A DNA stretch of 64,000 bases, from assembly GCA_934633985.1 (NCBI GenBank), contig CAKTYU010000001.1, positions 1 to 64,000 on the forward strand, written 5' to 3'. The position numbers were made by a program, and so were the translations under genes. A model generated the notes under the pieces. That model was not told the origin of the DNA, ran no database searches, and worked only from the letters and a program-made list of their open reading frames with translations. The DNA is from an uncultured Clostridia bacterium (lineage in GTDB: Bacteria; Bacillota; Clostridia; Christensenellales; CAG-138). Below, one piece after another: positions 42,463 to 50,387 of the stretch (position 1 is the stretch's first letter; each line of letters starts with the position of its first letter).

Positions 42463-42684
42463 ATGAAAACTTTAAGGCAGGCAAAGGTCGGCGATACGGC
42501 CAAGGTCGTCAAGCTCCACGGAGAAGGGGCGGTCAAGCGCCGCATCATGGATATGGGGCTGACCAAGGGCGTTGAGGTATATGTCCGAAAGGTAGCGCCG
42601 CTGGGCGATCCGGTGGAGGTGACCGTGCGCGGATATGAGCTTTCCATACGCAAGGCCGACGCGGAGATGATAGAGGTCGAATAA
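42463..42684 (+). CDS. feoA: FeoA-family protein, second copy
   Basis: 73 residues from the ATG at 42463, after AAGGAGGAG. MKTLRQAKVGDTAKVVKLHG, then the highly conserved RRIMDMGLTKGVEVYVRKVAPLGDP-type segment and VTVRGYELSIRKADAEMIEV: a more typical FeoA than the first copy. Two FeoA genes ahead of feoB are common in Clostridia. Confidence 0.92.
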   Translation: MKTLRQAKVGDTAKVVKLHGEGAVKRRIMDMGLTKGVEVYVRKVAPLGDPVEVTVRGYELSIRKADAEMIEVE

Positions 42685-42698
42685 AGCACAGTGCTTAA

Positions 42699-42720
42699 GG
42701 GGGTAAAGCCCCGTATTTTT
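42699..42720 (+). terminator. Weak terminator or attenuator between feoA and feoB
   Basis: GGGG-TAAAG-CCCC forms a short stem followed by GTATTTTT. With an operator-like dyad just after it, this gap may uncouple feoB expression from the two feoA genes. Confidence 0.4.
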
Positions 42721-42729
42721 AAGAGTTGA

Positions 42730-42747
42730 GGTTAGCAATGGCTAATC
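42730..42747. promoter_or_regulatory. DtxR-like operator, copy 4 (before feoB)
   Basis: GGTTAGC-AATG-GCTAATC, same 7-4-7 frame with one mismatch, 21 bases upstream of feoB. It suggests a separate control point for feoB. Confidence 0.55.
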
Positions 42748-42768
42748 GAGAAAGAGAGGAAATGATAT

Positions 42769-45177
42769 ATGGATCTGCGAATTGCCCTTGCAGGAAACCC
42801 GAACAGCGGCAAGACCACGCTGTTCAACGCGCTGACCGGCTCCAATCAATTTGTGGGAAACTGGCCCGGCGTTACCGTCGAAAAAAAGGAAGGCAAGCTC
42901 AGGAAGCATGACGGCGTTATAATCACTGATTTGCCCGGTATTTATTCCCTGTCCCCGTATACCATGGAGGAGGTGGTTGCCAGGAATTACCTTATCGAGG
43001 AGCGGCCCGACGCTATCTTGAACATCATCGACGGCACAAACCTCGAAAGGAACCTCTACCTTACCACTCAGCTAACCGAGCTGGGCATACCCGTGGTGGT
43101 TGCCATAAACATGATGGACGTGGTGCGCAAGAACGGCGACAAGATCGACGCGGCCGAGCTGTCTGAGGCTCTGGGCTGCAAGGTCGTCGAGATATCCGCG
43201 CTAAAGGGCGACGGCGTTATGGACGCTGCCGAGGCCGCCATAGACGCCGCGCGGAACGGCAGGACCGTCCCCATGCACACCTTCTCCGGCCCCGTGGAGC
43301 ACGCTATTGCCCACATCGAGGAGGCGGCTGTCCACGGCCTGCCCGAGGAGCAGCAGCGCTGGTACGCCATAAAGATATTCGAGCGCGACGACAAGGTGCT
43401 TAAAAAGCTGGAGCTCAAGCCGGATACCATGTCCCACATCGAGGCCGACATAAAGGCGGCCGAGAAGGAGCTGGACGACGATGCAGAGAGCATAATCACC
43501 AACGAGCGCTATGTGTACATAGGAACGGTCATCAAGCGCTGCTATAAGAAGCACTTCACAGGCAGCCTTACCACATCGGATAAGATAGACAGGGTGGTGA
43601 CGAACCGCTGGCTGGGCCTGCCCATATTTGCGGCGGTCATGTTCCTCGTCTATTACATCTCCATGGTGAGCATAGGCTCCGCCGCGACAGACTGGGCGAA
43701 CGACGGCCTGTTCGGCGACGGCTGGCACCTTTTCGGCATAGGCTCCGCCGCTTACAGCGAGGCCGCCGAGGAGTACGGAGCGGCCTCCATGATAGCGGAG
43801 GGCTATGACGCCTATGTTGAGGAAAACGGGGCCGCTCCCACCGGCGAATTTACCTACGACGTCGAGGATGAGGAGACCCTTGAGGTCACGGAGGAAACCG
43901 CCACCCTGAAGGATTATCAGGAGGCGCTTGCCACGCTGGAACGCTACGGCGAGGAGCCCGACCCCGCGGAGTACGGCGTATGGGTGCCCGGCATTCCCGT
44001 TTTGATAGGCGACCTTCTTGACAGGGCAAACGCCGCCGAGTGGCTCAAGGGCCTGATACTGGACGGTATAGTGGCCGGCGTCGGCGCGGTATTGGGCTTT
44101 GTGCCTCAGATGCTGGTGCTGTTCCTGCTGCTGGCCTTCCTGGAGGCCTGCGGCTATATGGCACGCATCGCCTTCGTTTTAGACCGTATTTTCCGCAAGT
44201 TCGGCCTTTCCGGAAAGAGCTTTATCCCCATGCTCATAGGCACCGGCTGCGGCGTACCCGGCATAATGGCCTCCCGCACCATTGAAAACGAGAGGGATCG
44301 CCGGATGACCATAATGACCACGACCTTCATACCCTGCGGCGCAAAGGTACCCTTTATCTCCATGATCGCCGGCGCCCTGTTCGGCGGCAGCGCATGGGTG
44401 GCTACCTCCGCCTACTTCATCGGCATGGCTGCCATCATCGTCTCCGGCATCATGCTGAAAAAGACCAAGATGTTCGCCGGTCAGCCCGCCCCCTTCGTGA
44501 TGGAGCTGCCCGCATACCACATGCCCACCGTTTCCAACGTGCTTCGCAGCATGTGGGAGCGCGGCTGGAGCTTCATAAAGAAGGCCGGAACCATAATCCT
44601 GCTCTCCACCATATTCGTGTGGTTTACCACCTACTTCGGCTTTGTTGAGGGCGCGTTCAGGATGCTTAGCGAGGACGAGATAGACTACTCCATGTTAGCC
44701 TCCATAGGCGGCGTGTTAGCTTGGGTGTTCAAGCCCTTGGGCTGGGGTGACTGGCAGGCGGCAGTGGCCTCCATCACCGGCCTTATCGCCAAGGAGAACA
44801 TCGTCGGTACCCTGGGCATACTTTACGGCGGCGGGGACGGCACAGTTTACCAAAATCTTGCCGCCGCGTTCAACGGCGTCACCGGCTACTCCTTCCTGGT
44901 GTTCAATCTGCTGTGCGCCCCCTGCTTCGCGGCTATCGGCGCGATCAAGCGGGAGATGAACAACGCAAGGTGGACATGGTTCGCCATAGGCTATCAGTGC
45001 GGCTTCGCCTATGTGATATCGCTGATCATCTATCAGATAGGCTCCGCCTTTACCGGCAACGTGAATGTGATCGGCCTGACAGCCGCCGTTGCCGCACTCG
45101 GCCTGATGCTCTACATGCTCTTTAAGCCCTATAAGGAGGCTACAAAGCTGACCGGGGAAGTTAAGGTTACAATGTAA
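42769..45177 (+). CDS. feoB: Ferrous iron transporter
   Basis: 802 residues. N-terminal G domain: G1 GNPNSGKT (9-16), Thr in GVTVEKKEG, G3 DLPG, G4 NMMD. A helical GDI-like region follows. The membrane part carries two Gate motifs (around EACGYMARIAFVLDRIFRKFGLSGKSFIPMLIG-type and its C-terminal counterpart). Between the first and second TM segments there is an acidic stretch of about 100 residues (roughly 320-425, rich in Glu/Asp/Ala) absent from the E. coli protein, which would face outside. It imports Fe(II) across the membrane. Confidence 0.96.
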   Translation: MDLRIALAGNPNSGKTTLFNALTGSNQFVGNWPGVTVEKKEGKLRKHDGVIITDLPGIYSLSPYTMEEVVARNYLIEERPDAILNIIDGTNLERNLYLTTQLTELGIPVVVAINMMDVVRKNGDKIDAAELSEALGCKVVEISALKGDGVMDAAEAAIDAARNGRTVPMHTFSGPVEHAIAHIEEAAVHGLPEEQQRWYAIKIFERDDKVLKKLELKPDTMSHIEADIKAAEKELDDDAESIITNERYVYIGTVIKRCYKKHFTGSLTTSDKIDRVVTNRWLGLPIFAAVMFLVYYISMVSIGSAATDWANDGLFGDGWHLFGIGSAAYSEAAEEYGAASMIAEGYDAYVEENGAAPTGEFTYDVEDEETLEVTEETATLKDYQEALATLERYGEEPDPAEYGVWVPGIPVLIGDLLDRANAAEWLKGLILDGIVAGVGAVLGFVPQMLVLFLLLAFLEACGYMARIAFVLDRIFRKFGLSGKSFIPMLIGTGCGVPGIMASRTIENERDRRMTIMTTTFIPCGAKVPFISMIAGALFGGSAWVATSAYFIGMAAIIVSGIMLKKTKMFAGQPAPFVMELPAYHMPTVSNVLRSMWERGWSFIKKAGTIILLSTIFVWFTTYFGFVEGAFRMLSEDEIDYSMLASIGGVLAWVFKPLGWGDWQAAVASITGLIAKENIVGTLGILYGGGDGTVYQNLAAAFNGVTGYSFLVFNLLCAPCFAAIGAIKREMNNARWTWFAIGYQCGFAYVISLIIYQIGSAFTGNVNVIGLTAAVAALGLMLYMLFKPYKEATKLTGEVKVTM

Positions 45178-45201
45178 ATGTTTTTTACCGGAGGTGATGT
45201 C

Positions 45202-45375
45202 ATGCTCGCATGGATATCTGAAAACTTGGGAACCGTCATTATATGCGCGGCCTTGGCGGCTGCCGTTGCGGCGATAATCGCCTATATGATACGAAACCAT
45301 AAAAAGGGGAAGTCCTCCTGTGGGTGCGGCTGCGGTAGCTGCCCCATGAGCGGCTCCTGCCATCAAAAGAAGTGA
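45202..45375 (+). CDS. FeoB-associated Cys-rich membrane protein
   Basis: 57 residues from the ATG at 45202, behind GGAGGTGATG. One TM helix (VIICAALAAAVAAIIAYMI) is followed by a basic patch and a cluster of Cys residues (SSCGCGCGSCPMSGSC). This is the Firmicute small protein often found after feoB; a role in handling Fe(II) at the channel exit is proposed by position only. Confidence 0.88.
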   Translation: MLAWISENLGTVIICAALAAAVAAIIAYMIRNHKKGKSSCGCGCGSCPMSGSCHQKK

Positions 45376-45381
45376 CCTTTT

Positions 45382-45420
45382 GGGAGACGCGGGATACCCT
45401 CTTGCGTCTCCCGTATTTTT
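45382..45420 (+). terminator. feo operon terminator
   Basis: GGGAGACGC (45382-45390) and GCGTCTCCC (45404-45412) form a 9-bp stem with a small inner GGG-ATA-CCC hairpin in the loop, followed by GTATTTTT. Confidence 0.85.
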
Positions 45421-45434
45421 GAATGGAGGTTATA

Positions 45435-45833
45435 ATGACCGATAGAATGAATTTATCTTCCTCCCAGATACGGTACCTGCTCGCGATGAAGGAGCTGTCC
45501 GATAAAAACGGCGCGATACGCAGCATAAGGCTTGCTTCGGAGCTTGGGTGCAGCAAGCCCAGCGTGCATACCATGATACGCACGCTGAGCGCCATGGATT
45601 TAGTGGAAAAGGAGCCCTACGGAGCGGTCTACTTTACGCTGCGGGGCAAAAAAACCGCCGAGCATTATGCGCGATACTATGACGCCGTTTGCAATGTGCT
45701 GGGCGAGTACACGAAAACCGACAGCATGGAGGCGGCGGAGGCCATTTGCGCCCTGATCGCCGGAATGTCTGAGGAGGGCCTACGGGAGCTCTACCTGAAC
45801 AGGCAGAGCAGATCGAATAACGAAGCGCAATAG
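45435..45833 (+). CDS. Second winged-helix regulator (DtxR/MntR-like)
   Basis: 132 residues from the ATG at 45435, with GGAGGT just upstream. Winged helix: SQIRYLLAMKELSDKNGAIR, LASELGCSKPSVHTMIRTLS and a wing at VEKEPYGAVYFTLRGKK. The C-terminal half is helical, with His/Cys/Glu residues (EHYARYYDAVCNVLGEY) in rough metal-ligand positions, but it lacks the clear DtxR metal signature of the first regulator. Placed behind the feo terminator, it may be transcribed by read-through or from its own promoter. Confidence 0.78.
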   Translation: MTDRMNLSSSQIRYLLAMKELSDKNGAIRSIRLASELGCSKPSVHTMIRTLSAMDLVEKEPYGAVYFTLRGKKTAEHYARYYDAVCNVLGEYTKTDSMEAAEAICALIAGMSEEGLRELYLNRQSRSNNEAQ

Positions 45834-45875
45834 GGGCCGGAAGCGCCGGGGATCGCGCTTAGCATTAAATTAAAT

Positions 45876-45908
45876 AAAGGGTATGCGCGGTAAGGCGCAT
45901 ACCCTTTT
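45876..45908. terminator. Bidirectional terminator between the second regulator and serA
   Basis: AAAGGGTATGCGC pairs exactly with GCGCATACCCTTT around a 6-base loop, with A and T ends suiting both strands. Confidence 0.88.
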
Positions 45909-45932
45909 GAATGTTGATGCGTTGGTGCTCGG

Positions 45933-46844
45933 TTATTTGCCGAAGCTCTCTATGATCTCCACGATCTCGGAGCCTATGCGCTTCTGGGCCTCCTTGGTAG
46001 CCGCGCCGATATGGGGGGTGCAGGATACCATGGGGTGGCTGTACAGGGCCTTGTTGGTGGCGGGCTCGTCTGCGTAAACGTCCAGACCGGCGCTGCGTAC
46101 CTTGCCGCTCTCGAGGGCTGCGAGCAGGGCGGCCTCGTCCACGTTGGTGCCGCGGCTGGTGTTGATGATGGTCACGCCGTCCTTCATCTTGGAGATGGTC
46201 TCGGCATTGATGAGGGCGCCGCCGTCCACCGCGGGAGCGTGTACGGAGACGAAATCGGCCTTGGCGAGCAGCTCGTCAAGCTCTACATAGGGTATGCCCA
46301 GCTTCTCCTCGATCCCGGGGATGTGGAATATATCCTCTGCGATTACGTTCATGCCTATGGCCTTGGCCATTACGCCCAGGTGCTGGCCGATGCGGCCGAA
46401 GCCCACGATGCCCAGGGTCTTGCCCTGAAGCTCGATGCCCTTGCCGTAAGCCTTCTTTTCCCACTTGTCCTCACGCATGGTGTGGCCGGCGATGGAGATA
46501 AAGCGGGCGCAGGCGAACATGTGAGCCATGGCCAGCTCTGCGACGGACTGGGAGGAGGCACGGGGGGTGTTCTTTACGGTGATGCCGGCTGCCTCCGCGT
46601 ACTTGACGTCGATATTGTCAACGCCGACGCCGCCGCGGATGATGAGCTTGAGCTTGCCGTTCTTGGCCTCGTCGATGTGGTTGGCGCGTACCTTAGTAGC
46701 GCTGCGGACCACCACGGCGTCAAACTCCTTCAGCGCCGCACCCAGCTCCTCGGGGGCATAGAACTGTTCCACGACCTCGTGACCGTTGTTTTTAAGGGTC
46801 TGGAGGGCGTCCTTATCCATTCCGTCAGTTACCAATATACGCAT
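45933..46844 (-). CDS. serA: D-3-phosphoglycerate dehydrogenase, short form
   Basis: 303 residues from the ATG at 46844, after AAAGGAGAT. D-2-hydroxyacid dehydrogenase fold: NAD motif GIVGFGRIGQHLG, catalytic Arg in IIRGGVGVDNID, Glu region, and His in TPHIGAATKEAQ. It stops after the catalytic core, so it has no ACT domain for serine feedback. It oxidises 3-phosphoglycerate to 3-phosphohydroxypyruvate. It follows serC by 22 bases, which supports this substrate over other hydroxyacids. Confidence 0.92.
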   Translation of the reverse strand: MRILVTDGMDKDALQTLKNNGHEVVEQFYAPEELGAALKEFDAVVVRSATKVRANHIDEAKNGKLKLIIRGGVGVDNIDVKYAEAAGITVKNTPRASSQSVAELAMAHMFACARFISIAGHTMREDKWEKKAYGKGIELQGKTLGIVGFGRIGQHLGVMAKAIGMNVIAEDIFHIPGIEEKLGIPYVELDELLAKADFVSVHAPAVDGGALINAETISKMKDGVTIINTSRGTNVDEAALLAALESGKVRSAGLDVYADEPATNKALYSHPMVSCTPHIGAATKEAQKRIGSEIVEIIESFGK

Positions 46845-46866
46845 GATATTATCTCCTTTATAAAAA

Positions 46867-47964
46867 TTACTTCTTGTAGTTGGCTTCAAACTCGGACAGG
46901 AACCTGACCAAAGCCTCGACTCCGTCCTTGGGCATGGCGTTGTAGATGGAGGCGCGGAGGCCGCCGACGCTCTTGTGGCCCTTCAGGTTGTCAAAGCCCG
47001 CTGCCTTGGTGGCGGCTACTACCTCGGCGTCAAGCTCTGCGCTCTCGGTCACGAAGGGGATATTCATCAGGGAGCGGAACTCCTTATCGACGGTGCCCCT
47101 GAACATCTTGGACTGATCCAGGAAGTCGTACATGACCTTGGCCTTGTCTATGTTGCGCTGATTCATGACCTCGAGGCCGCCGAGCCTCTTGAGGTACTTG
47201 AATACCTGGCCGCATACGTAGATGCTCCAGCAGTTGGGGGTGTTGTACATGGAGCCGTTGTTGGCGTGGGTGGAATACGCGCAGTAGGTGGGTACCCACA
47301 CGGGCAGCTCGGAGGCGTCGCGTATGAGATCCTCGCGTATGATGCAGATCACCATGCCGGCGGGGCCTATGTTCTTCTGTACGCCGCCGTAGATCATGCC
47401 GTAATCAGACACGTTGCAGGGCTTGGAGAGGAACATGGATGACTGGTCGGATACCAGTATCTTGCCCTTGGTGTTGGGCAGGCTCTGCCAGGTGACGCCG
47501 TGGATGGTCTCGTTTTCGCAGATATAGACGTAATCGGCGTTGTCGGGGATATCCAGATCGCTGCAATCGGGTATGTATGCATAGTTCCTGTCCTTGCTGG
47601 AGGCAACTACGTGTACATCGCCGTACTTCTTGGCCTCGTTGATGGCCTTTTTGCTCCAGGCGCCGGTCTCGACATAGCAGGCCACGCCGTTCTTCATCAG
47701 GTTCATGGGGATCATGGCGAACTGGAGAGTAGCGCCGCCCTGTATGAACATGACCTTGTAGTTGTCGGGAATGTTCATCAGGTCGCGGAGATCCTGCTCG
47801 GCCTCATCGACTATTTTCTGGAAAACCTTTGAGCGATGGCTCATCTCCATTACGCACATACCGGAGCCCTCATAGTTCATGAGGTTATCGCGGACGCTTT
47901 CCAGCACTTCTTCCGGAAGAATGGAGGGACCGGCAGAGAAATTGTAGATACGATCGTACTTCAT
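46867..47964 (-). CDS. serC: Phosphoserine aminotransferase
   Basis: 365 residues. Class V aminotransferase: YNFSAGPSILPEEVLE at the start, FIQGGATLQFAMIPMNL, SDQSSMFLSKP and the PLP-binding Lys in YGGVQKNIGPAG. It converts phosphohydroxypyruvate to phosphoserine with glutamate. serC precedes serA in one operon under a promoter at 48065-48093; serB is not in the window. Confidence 0.95.
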   Translation of the reverse strand: MKYDRIYNFSAGPSILPEEVLESVRDNLMNYEGSGMCVMEMSHRSKVFQKIVDEAEQDLRDLMNIPDNYKVMFIQGGATLQFAMIPMNLMKNGVACYVETGAWSKKAINEAKKYGDVHVVASSKDRNYAYIPDCSDLDIPDNADYVYICENETIHGVTWQSLPNTKGKILVSDQSSMFLSKPCNVSDYGMIYGGVQKNIGPAGMVICIIREDLIRDASELPVWVPTYCAYSTHANNGSMYNTPNCWSIYVCGQVFKYLKRLGGLEVMNQRNIDKAKVMYDFLDQSKMFRGTVDKEFRSLMNIPFVTESAELDAEVVAATKAAGFDNLKGHKSVGGLRASIYNAMPKDGVEALVRFLSEFEANYKK

Positions 47965-48020
47965 TAGGCATCTCCTTGTTTGTTTATATTGTTTTGGTTT
48001 TTGAGGTAGAAATATGTGTA

Positions 48021-48059
48021 AGGGTGAAATTTAGGCTGTTTTACGGCTATTTTCACCCT
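48021..48059 (-). promoter_or_regulatory. Hairpin at the 5' end of the serC-serA transcript
   Basis: AGGGTGAAA (48021-48029) and its exact complement TTTCACCCT (48051-48059) enclose 21 bases. Given the -10 at 48065-48070, transcription should begin at or within the first arm, so the mRNA would start with this stem. There is no T-tract right after it. An operator or RNA-stability element both fit. Confidence 0.45.
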
Positions 48060-48064
48060 CTTAA

Positions 48065-48093
48065 ATTATACAACGGTGGCAAGGCTAAAGCAA
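48065..48093 (-). promoter_or_regulatory. serC-serA promoter
   Basis: On the minus strand TTGCTT (48093-48088), 17 bases, TATAAT (48070-48065), about 100 bases upstream of serC. Confidence 0.7.
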
Positions 48094-48155
48094 CTTAAAT
48101 AACGCCAAAAATTTTAAGGCTCGCCTAAAAATGTAAAGCGCCGCGGGCATTTATA

Positions 48156-48184
48156 TTGACATGGCCGTACGGATAATATATTCT
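48156..48184 (+). promoter_or_regulatory. Promoter of the YegP-like gene
   Basis: TTGACA (48156-48161), 17 bases, TATTCT (48179-48184), divergent from the serC promoter. Confidence 0.55.
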
Positions 48185-48257
48185 TGTTTTAACATAGCAG
48201 GCAGGCCGTTCATTCGGCGTTGATTCTTTAAGATTTTAAGAAAGGAAGCAATCATAA

Positions 48258-48629
48258 ATGGGCAAATTTGTACTGAAGGCAACCAAGGCGGGTTTTGTAT
48301 TTAACCTTAAGGCAGGGAACGGCGAGACGATAGCCACCTCCGAGAGCTATAAGAGCAAGGACGCATGCCTCAACGGCATAGAGAGCGTCCGCAGGTGCTG
48401 CGAGGGCGGCATAGAGGATCAGACGGCGGAGGGCTTTGAGAAGCTTACCCATCCCAAATTCGAGGTATACGCAGACAAGGCCGGCGAGTTCCGCTTCCGT
48501 CTAAAGGCGAGAAACGGCGAGATAATAGCCGTATCCGAGGGCTACAAGGCCAAGGCCTCCTGCATGAACGGGATAGAGAGCGTAAAGAAGAACGCCCCCG
48601 ACGCCCAGGTGGTAGAGGCCGAGGAATAA
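48258..48629 (+). CDS. YegP/DUF1508 protein with two repeats
   Basis: 123 residues made of two homologous halves. Each carries F-x-F-x-LKAxNGExIAxSExYKxKxxCxNGIESV (about residues 2-45 and 56-100). This is the YegP fold of two beta-beta-beta-alpha units. The family is widespread and its biochemical role is not established. It has its own promoter and terminator, so it is a single-gene unit. Confidence 0.9.
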   Translation: MGKFVLKATKAGFVFNLKAGNGETIATSESYKSKDACLNGIESVRRCCEGGIEDQTAEGFEKLTHPKFEVYADKAGEFRFRLKARNGEIIAVSEGYKAKASCMNGIESVKKNAPDAQVVEAEE

Positions 48630-48649
48630 ACAAAGGCGGCAAGCAAATA

Positions 48650-48679
48650 AAAACGGCGGCTCACGGGGCCGCCGTTTTC
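48650..48679. terminator. Terminator of the YegP-like gene
   Basis: AAACGGCGGC (48651-48660) and GCCGCCGTTT (48668-48677) form a 10-bp stem with a 7-base loop and flanking A/T. It lies between convergent genes and probably serves both. Confidence 0.88.
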
Positions 48680-48680
48680 T

Positions 48681-49145
48681 TTAGCCGAGCTTCGCGCCGC
48701 AGCTTCCGCAGAAGCGGGAGCCGTCCGTCACCGATGCGCCGCACAGGGGGCAAAAGGTCACAGGGCCGGAAGCGGAGCGGGCGGCGTTTGCGAATTCGCC
48801 GTAAAGCTCCTTGGGCGGGAGCTTGAGCTGCGCCCTCGCCTCTTCGGCCTCCGCGGCCTCCTCAGCCTCCCTGTCCGCGGCCTTTATGCTGCTTATTTCG
48901 GCCTTGTTTGCCTTTATGTCCGCATAGGCCGCCTGTATCTTTTTGCATATTTCCGTGGCGCTGCCGTCCAATATCACGCCGGCGGCGTACTTGCCGTAAA
49001 AATATTCGCCAAGCTGCTGCTTAAGCTCCTCGATGTCGTCCTCGCTGCTGCGTATCAGGGCATTGAGCTTGCTCACCTCCAGCATATTTCCGGTCCTGCC
49101 GGATACGTTGCGGGCGATGCTGCCTAATTTGTTGAATATAGCCAT
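48681..49145 (-). CDS. Coiled-coil protein with C-terminal zinc ribbon
   Basis: 154 residues. A helical N-terminus (about 20-110, LNALIRSSEDDIEELKQQLG, then an Ala/Glu-rich coiled coil) ends in a zinc ribbon FCPLCGASVTDGSRFCGSCG (131-150). There is no TM or signal peptide. The ribbon is close in form to that of the envelope-cluster protein at 28962. Function unknown. Confidence 0.75.
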   Translation of the reverse strand: MAIFNKLGSIARNVSGRTGNMLEVSKLNALIRSSEDDIEELKQQLGEYFYGKYAAGVILDGSATEICKKIQAAYADIKANKAEISSIKAADREAEEAAEAEEARAQLKLPPKELYGEFANAARSASGPVTFCPLCGASVTDGSRFCGSCGAKLG

Positions 49146-49252
49146 ATATTGCCTCCCTTAAAATACCAGCTTAATTATGCCACATAACCGCAGGATATGC
49201 AATCGGCGGCAATGTGACCTTTTTGTATGGAAAAAACGAATAAAATTGATTG

Positions 49253-49281
49253 TTGGCGAAAAGGGATAAATACAATATAAT
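49253..49281 (+). promoter_or_regulatory. Promoter of the L,D-transpeptidase gene
   Basis: TTGGCG (49253-49258), 17 bases, TATAAT (49276-49281), 33 bases upstream of the start. Confidence 0.6.
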
Positions 49282-49314
49282 ATAAGATGTTGGACTATAC
49301 TATCGGAGGGATCT

Positions 49315-50385
49315 ATGCTTTCCAAAAAATTCAAGGCCGCGCTGCTTGCGGCGATGGCTGTGCTGATGCTGCTGCCCGGCGCCGCGCTTGCCCGGGACGA
49401 GATGCAGAACAATGACCCTGACAAATATTATATAGTGCTCGATACCACCAATCAGGTGGTGACGGTATACCAGAGGGACGACGGCGGCGAGTACACGAGG
49501 ATAGTGCGCCGATTTGTCTGCACCACCGGCAAGACGCAGCCCAAGGGGGACGAGCCCGCTTCCCCCACCCCCAGCGGCACATGGAAGATAGGCGGGAGGG
49601 AGCGCTTCGGAAAGTTTGCGGCCTTCAACAACGAATATGCAAGATACTGGACGCAGATAGTGGGCGGCGTATACTTCCACTCCATAATGTTCTCCTCGCG
49701 GGATACGTCCACGCTTAAAAAGTTCGCCTTCAACAACCTGGGCGCAAACGGCTCCCACGGCTGCGTAAGGCTTTATATCGAGGACGCAAAGTGGCTGTAC
49801 TACAATGCACCCTTCGGCACGACGGTAAAGGTCACCGCAGGCAAAGCAAAGGGCGGCCTGGCCTCCTCGCTCAAGACGGATATGACGTTTGAGGAGTACA
49901 GGGCCTTCCAGACAAACATATACGACGACGAGCCCCTTGCGGACCGCAAGGCCTGGATAACCGTCAACGGGGCGCAGATGCGTACCGGCAACGGCACCAA
50001 CGACAAGCTCATAAAGACTATGAGCAAGGACGCCGAGCTCACCGTTTTGCAGGAGGGCGACCCTTGGGTAAAGGTAACGGAGGGCGGGCGCGAGGGCTAT
50101 GTGCGCCGCTGCTTTATAACTTATGAAAAGGGCGTTATGCAGTCCACGCCGAACGGCTATTACGTCGCCGGCACCCAGTACCTTTACGCCGAGCCAGACG
50201 CCAGGGCTGAAAAGATATACAAGGTGGCGCGCCACAGCACGATAGCGATGCTGGAGGAAGGCTTGGGCGAGGACGGCAAATGGGCGAGGGTAGACTACTG
50301 GGGAACAGAGGGCTACATGCTCCGCAAGAGCATAAAGGAGGGCTGGGCCACCGTGTATGACAGCGCCGGCATGGGGGGTGCGTAA
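49315..50385 (+). CDS. Secreted L,D-transpeptidase (YkuD) with SH3-type domains
   Basis: 356 residues. Signal peptide (MLSKKFKAALLAAMAVLMLLP region, cleavage near ALA-RDE). YkuD domain about 35-175 with the catalytic His and Cys in HSIMFS and GSHGCVRLYIEDAKWL. Two bacterial SH3-like repeats follow (about 220-275 and 285-345; MRTGNGTNDKLIKTMSKDAEL, WVKVTEGGREGYVRR). It cross-links or modifies peptidoglycan outside the membrane; the SH3 repeats probably hold it to the wall. It is coupled, with a 2-base gap, to the next gene. Confidence 0.9.
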   Translation: MLSKKFKAALLAAMAVLMLLPGAALARDEMQNNDPDKYYIVLDTTNQVVTVYQRDDGGEYTRIVRRFVCTTGKTQPKGDEPASPTPSGTWKIGGRERFGKFAAFNNEYARYWTQIVGGVYFHSIMFSSRDTSTLKKFAFNNLGANGSHGCVRLYIEDAKWLYYNAPFGTTVKVTAGKAKGGLASSLKTDMTFEEYRAFQTNIYDDEPLADRKAWITVNGAQMRTGNGTNDKLIKTMSKDAELTVLQEGDPWVKVTEGGREGYVRRCFITYEKGVMQSTPNGYYVAGTQYLYAEPDARAEKIYKVARHSTIAMLEEGLGEDGKWARVDYWGTEGYMLRKSIKEGWATVYDSAGMGGA

Positions 50386-50387
50386 GG

